Positions 61,074 to 64,000 of a stretch of DNA of 64,000 bases are shown in pieces. Position numbers and translations under genes: made by a program. The notes below the pieces were generated by a model. The model saw only the letters and a program-made list of their open reading frames with translations, had not been told where the DNA came from and did not search any database. The stretch's first letter is position 1. The number at the start of each line of letters is the position of its first letter. Source of the stretch: an uncultured Bacteroidales bacterium (lineage in GTDB: Bacteria; Bacteroidota; Bacteroidia; Bacteroidales; WCHB1-69); the NCBI GenBank assembly GCA_900315245.1, contig OMYJ01000001.1, positions 124,001 through 188,000 on the forward strand. Direction: 5' to 3'.

Positions 61074-61538
61074 ATGAAAAAGACTTTTTTATTTTTGATT
61101 GCAGCTTTCTTATTCATGTGCTGTGGCTGCAAATCAGATCGTAGTATGGCAGAAAAAGCAGCATATAACTATTCCTTTGCCATGGCTAATTATCAATTAG
61201 AGGATGCTGCTAAATATGCCACTGCCGAGACTCAAAACACGGTTTTGGTTCGTGCGGAACAATTGTTGCAGAAACTCGACCCCTCTTATATCAAATCAGA
61301 CACACCCGCAACCATCGAAATCGAGAACTTAGAATTTACTTCTGACAGCACAGCGGTCGCCACTTACCATAAAACCACCCCTATCAAAAATTTCTCAGGT
61401 GAGTTGGAATTGCGAAAAAGAGATGGTCAATGGTATGCACATGTGACACCACCTGCCGAGTCCCCTGCTGCACAGAAACAGAAACAGGAAGGTCAACGGA
61501 GAACCGACACGCTCCGACAAATAAAACCCAAATTTTAG
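61074..61538 (+). CDS. Small lipoprotein, DUF4878-like
   Basis: 154 residues. Signal peptide with several cysteines around the lipobox (MCCGCKSD). The mature part has a cystatin/NTF2-like layout (MAEKAAYNYSFAMANYQLEDAAKYAT, then LEFTSDSTAVATYHKT, GELELRKRDGQWYAHV), as in DUF4878. It starts 20 bases after the terminator of the previous lipoprotein. Role unknown, envelope location likely. Confidence 0.65.
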   Translation: MKKTFLFLIAAFLFMCCGCKSDRSMAEKAAYNYSFAMANYQLEDAAKYATAETQNTVLVRAEQLLQKLDPSYIKSDTPATIEIENLEFTSDSTAVATYHKTTPIKNFSGELELRKRDGQWYAHVTPPAESPAAQKQKQEGQRRTDTLRQIKPKF

Positions 61539-61556
61539 AGGAAAGTCTCCAATTCC

Positions 61557-62852
61557 TTAGCCGAGGACTATCGCATCTGCTACAACTTCTGCCACAGACT
61601 TGATTTCAACCCCGAGCTTGTACTCGTGGTTGATTTGCGTGAGCTGATCGGCACAGTTGTGACAAGGAGTGATCACCACATTGGCACCTGTCGCCTTGAT
61701 TTGATCGGCCTTGATTTTGCCGATTTTCAGACGGCGTTCGTTGTATTCGCTCATGGCCAACATGCCGCCACCACCACCGCAGCAGAAATTGTCACTGCCG
61801 AACGGATCCATTTCGATAAGCTCCGGCACCGCCTGTTTCACCACATAACGCAACGAATTGAACAGTCCGCCATTGCGCACGATATTGCACGGATCATGAA
61901 TCGTGTATTTCTTGTTGTTCAATGATTTGTCCAGTTTTATTTTACCTGAACGGATATATTCCTCAATTAACTCCACCAAGGAAATCATCTTGAAATCAGG
62001 ATGTTGACCCATATAGTTGGGGGCTTCCCAGCGTAGTGCGCGCGTGCCATGGCCACACTCACCCAACACCAACGTCTTGCATTTCAACTTCGCCATTTCA
62101 TCATACATGTGCTGGGCAATCTGCTTGGCATGTGCATCATTGCCGGAAAAATAGCCGTAGTTGGTCACATCATACATTTCATCGGAGAGCGTCCAGTCTG
62201 CACCGGCCACATGAAAAATCTTAGCAGCTGCGGCAATGGAAAGCGGGAAGAATTTCGGCTCGCGCGGGTTCAGCGTGTAAAGAATCTCCGCATTCTCCTT
62301 GTTCAACGGAATCAGCGTCTCCTCAGTCTCCAATTCGTCCTGCAATTCCTCTTGCATCCAGTCGATGGTGTCCACAAAGTCCTCTTTGGGAATAGCCATG
62401 TTGTTTTTAGTATTCAAGGCTGCATCAACCGTTGCCTGCAGTGTTTCAGGCACGCACCCCATAGTGGCTAACATTCGGCGGCCCGTTCGCACCACAAACG
62501 GGATGTCCACCCCGATGGAGCAGTGTTTCACACAACGTCCGCACATCGTGCATGCACCATACAGCGAATCAACCATCTCGTTGATGTAATCCTCCGTCAA
62601 CTCTTTGGCATTCGTCAATTTAGGCGCTGTCTTGCCCAAGAAAGTACAATAGCGACGGTAAATGGACGACACCATATCGACTTTCTTGCCGGGAATATAT
62701 TTAGCTTCCTTGAACGTCCTGAAGAAGAGGCAACTGGAATCGCACAGCCCACAGTGCACGCAAGCGTTGAGATGCGTAAGCAGTTTGCTGTCCGTATGTT
62801 TGGTCAAAATATTGACGGCCTTTTGGATGCTTTCGGAAGAAATGTCTTTCAT
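61557..62852 (-). CDS. DsrK/HdrD-like iron-sulfur protein
   Basis: 431 residues. Two ferredoxin-type clusters near the N-terminus (CVHCGLCDSSCLFF; CTMCGRCVKHCSIG), then two CCG-type domains (LGECGHGTRALRWEAPNYM; DPCNIVRNGG ... FCCGGGGGMLAM; CHNCADQL). This is the layout of DsrK/HdrD, which reduces disulfides or trisulfides using a noncubane 4Fe-4S centre. DsrC and a DsrM-like protein are 7 kb away. In sulfate reducers DsrMK pass quinol electrons to DsrC. Here it is a stand-alone gene. Confidence 0.88.
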   Translation of the reverse strand: MKDISSESIQKAVNILTKHTDSKLLTHLNACVHCGLCDSSCLFFRTFKEAKYIPGKKVDMVSSIYRRYCTFLGKTAPKLTNAKELTEDYINEMVDSLYGACTMCGRCVKHCSIGVDIPFVVRTGRRMLATMGCVPETLQATVDAALNTKNNMAIPKEDFVDTIDWMQEELQDELETEETLIPLNKENAEILYTLNPREPKFFPLSIAAAAKIFHVAGADWTLSDEMYDVTNYGYFSGNDAHAKQIAQHMYDEMAKLKCKTLVLGECGHGTRALRWEAPNYMGQHPDFKMISLVELIEEYIRSGKIKLDKSLNNKKYTIHDPCNIVRNGGLFNSLRYVVKQAVPELIEMDPFGSDNFCCGGGGGMLAMSEYNERRLKIGKIKADQIKATGANVVITPCHNCADQLTQINHEYKLGVEIKSVAEVVADAIVLG

Positions 62853-62913
62853 ACTTTAAGAATATTTTGGCCGCGAAGATACGATTTTTTTAGCTAGTAG
62901 CTTAAGTTTTTCT

Positions 62914-62960
62914 ATAACAATAACAATAACAATAACAATAACTATGACTATGACTATAAC
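62914..62960. repeat. ATAACA hexamer array
   Basis: Five ATAACA units followed by CTATGA units, period 6, in the divergent gap between the DsrK-like gene and pyrB. Confidence 0.85.
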
Positions 62961-63016
62961 ATGACTTAGAGTTATCATATTTTTTTCACGAGACTATTCT
63001 AATCCTAAAAAAATAT

Positions 63017-63024
63017 TATTTTTG
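63017..63024 (+). promoter_or_regulatory. -7 box of pyrB
   Basis: TATTTTTG, 91 bases before the pyrB ATG. Confidence 0.5.
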
Positions 63025-63101
63025 CATTGGTTTTAGTTTTGGTAAATTAAGGGGTGGAAAAAGCCGCAACGAAATATGGAAGTTGTTTATAATTAAAAAT
63101 A

Positions 63102-63110
63102 TAGGAGGTT
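63102..63110 (+). promoter_or_regulatory. Strong Shine-Dalgarno site of pyrB
   Basis: TAGGAGGTT ending 4 bases before the ATG. Full AGGAGG sites are rare in Bacteroidota and no other gene start in this window has one as clear. Confidence 0.7.
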
Positions 63111-63114
63111 TATT

Positions 63115-64000
63115 ATGTTAAAAAACAGAAGTTTGATTGACCCGTCCGATTTCACGCGGGAGGAGTTCCGCGAAATTTTTGATTTGGGCCACCAGATTAT
63201 CGCCGATCCGGCGAAGTACAGCAAGAGTTGTGAAGGCAAGATCCTGGCAACTCTTTTTTATGAGCCGAGCACACGCACGCGCCTTAGTTTCGAGACAGCC
63301 ATGCTGCGTTTAGGCGGCCAAGTGATCGGTTTTTCCGAAGCGGCTTCCTCTTCCACGGCTAAGGGCGAGAGCATCGCCGATACTTTACGCACTGTGGAGT
63401 GCTACGCTGACATCGCGGCCATGCGCCATCCCAAGGAGGGTGCCCCGCGTCTGGCCAGCCACTACATCCACATGCCGCTCATCAACGCCGGCGATGGTGG
63501 CCACCAACACCCCACGCAAACCCTCACTGACATCCTCACCATCGAGCGTCTGCGCGGTAGTGTGGAAAACAAGACCTACGGCTTCTGCGGTGACCTTAAA
63601 TTCGGCCGCACGGTCCACTCCCTCGTCAAATTCCTCAGCAATTACGAAGGCGTCCGCTTCATCTTCATCTCCCCCGAGGAGCTGAGAGTTCCGGAATACA
63701 TTCGCGAAGAGGTCGTCCGCAAGAAAGGCATCCCATTCGAAGAGGTCGATCAAATGGAACCCTACATGAACCAACTCGACTTCCTCTACATGACCCGTGT
63801 GCAACGCGAACGTTTCTTCAACGAAGAGGACTATATCCGCCTGAAAGACCGGTTCATCCTCGACAAAGAGAAGATGTCCTACGCCCGTCCCGACACCTAT
63901 ATCCTGCACCCGCTGCCCCGCGTCAACGAAATCAGCACCGAAGTCGATGACGACCCGAGAGCGCAATACTTCCAACAGGCCAAAAACGGCATGTATGTGC
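63115..64000 (+). CDS. pyrB: Aspartate carbamoyltransferase, catalytic chain (runs off window)
   Basis: 295 residues are visible before the window ends, out of about 310. Carbamoyl-phosphate loop [13 protein letters not shown] (about 51-63), [14 protein letters not shown] (about 126-139) and HPLPRVNEI are all intact. It joins carbamoyl phosphate and aspartate in pyrimidine synthesis. pyrI would be expected next in Bacteroidota but is beyond the edge. Start chosen by the AGGAGG site. Confidence 0.96.
   Translation, partial: MLKNRSLIDPSDFTREEFREIFDLGHQIIADPAKYSKSCEGKILATLFYEPSTRTRLSFETAMLRLGGQVIGFSEAASSSTAKGESIADTLRTVECYADIAAMRHPKEGAPRLASHYIHMPLINAGDGGHQHPTQTLTDILTIERLRGSVENKTYGFCGDLKFGRTVHSLVKFLSNYEGVRFIFISPEELRVPEYIREEVVRKKGIPFEEVDQMEPYMNQLDFLYMTRVQRERFFNEEDYIRLKDRFILDKEKMSYARPDTYILHPLPRVNEISTEVDDDPRAQYFQQAKNGMYV

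Overview
The window looks like a chromosomal piece of a Bacteroidales-type bacterium (phylum Bacteroidota). The signs are TAnnTTTG -7 promoter boxes ahead of most transcription units with almost no Shine-Dalgarno sequences, a TonB-dependent receptor paired with a DUF4249 lipoprotein, PorT-like outer-membrane barrels, a type IX secretion type-B sorting domain, and housekeeping proteins of Bacteroidota type. No 16S gene is present, so genus cannot be stated.

Layout. 0-8 kb: toxin-antitoxin remnant, PorT-like barrel, DUF1016 nuclease, secreted transglutaminase, small FGE-like protein, aspartyl protease-PDZ protein, AAA/DUF234 ATPase. 8-14 kb: three outer-membrane barrel genes, two behind a duplicated 314-bp cassette and one of those frameshifted; an ECF sigma factor with a membrane-anchored tail; parE. 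14-17.4 kb: TonB receptor and DUF4249 partner. 17.4-32.2 kb: a type I restriction-modification island, hsdM - HTH remnant - hsdS - cargo - hsdR - YgjP-like protease. Its AT-rich cargo holds three TIR proteins with a small membrane protein, two single nuclease-like proteins, and an AAA ATPase/nuclease pair. 32-38 kb: aspS, mlaE, a four-helix-bundle gene, mlaF, a coiled-coil nuclease-like gene, cvpA. 38-44 kb: rdgB, rpmF, DUF177, GtrA, ispE, YitT, a glycosyltransferase, DUF1015. 44-52 kb: a T9SS substrate, sugar acetyltransferase and aminotransferase, polysaccharide deacetylase, tRNA-Trp, tuf, tRNA-Thr, rfbD. 52-64 kb: broken four-helix-bundle gene, beta-CASP hydrolase, a NarI/DsrM-like membrane protein with DsrC, rpsO, pnp, Nif3-like protein, C4 zinc-ribbon protein, two lipoproteins, a DsrK/HdrD-like iron-sulfur protein, and pyrB running off the end.

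Two themes stand out. First, the restriction island is layered. A 77-bp duplicate of the hsdR start, including its leader, brackets about 4 kb of nuclease/ATPase genes, and a three-TIR plus membrane-protein cluster sits upstream. This is the best candidate for a little-described antiviral system. Second, intergenic regions carry degenerate tandem arrays of 7-bp (sometimes 6-bp) units, different in each place, very often starting within a few bases of a stop codon. The AATGTAC family sits at the joints of the restriction island: before each target-recognition half of hsdS, before both copies of the hsdR start, and on both sides of a four-helix-bundle gene that splits mlaE from mlaF.

DsrC, a DsrM/NarI-like heme protein and a DsrK/HdrD-like protein together suggest a thiol-quinone redox module; dsrAB is not in the window. 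Coordinates and motifs were read by eye; family names rest on motif recognition, not on searches.
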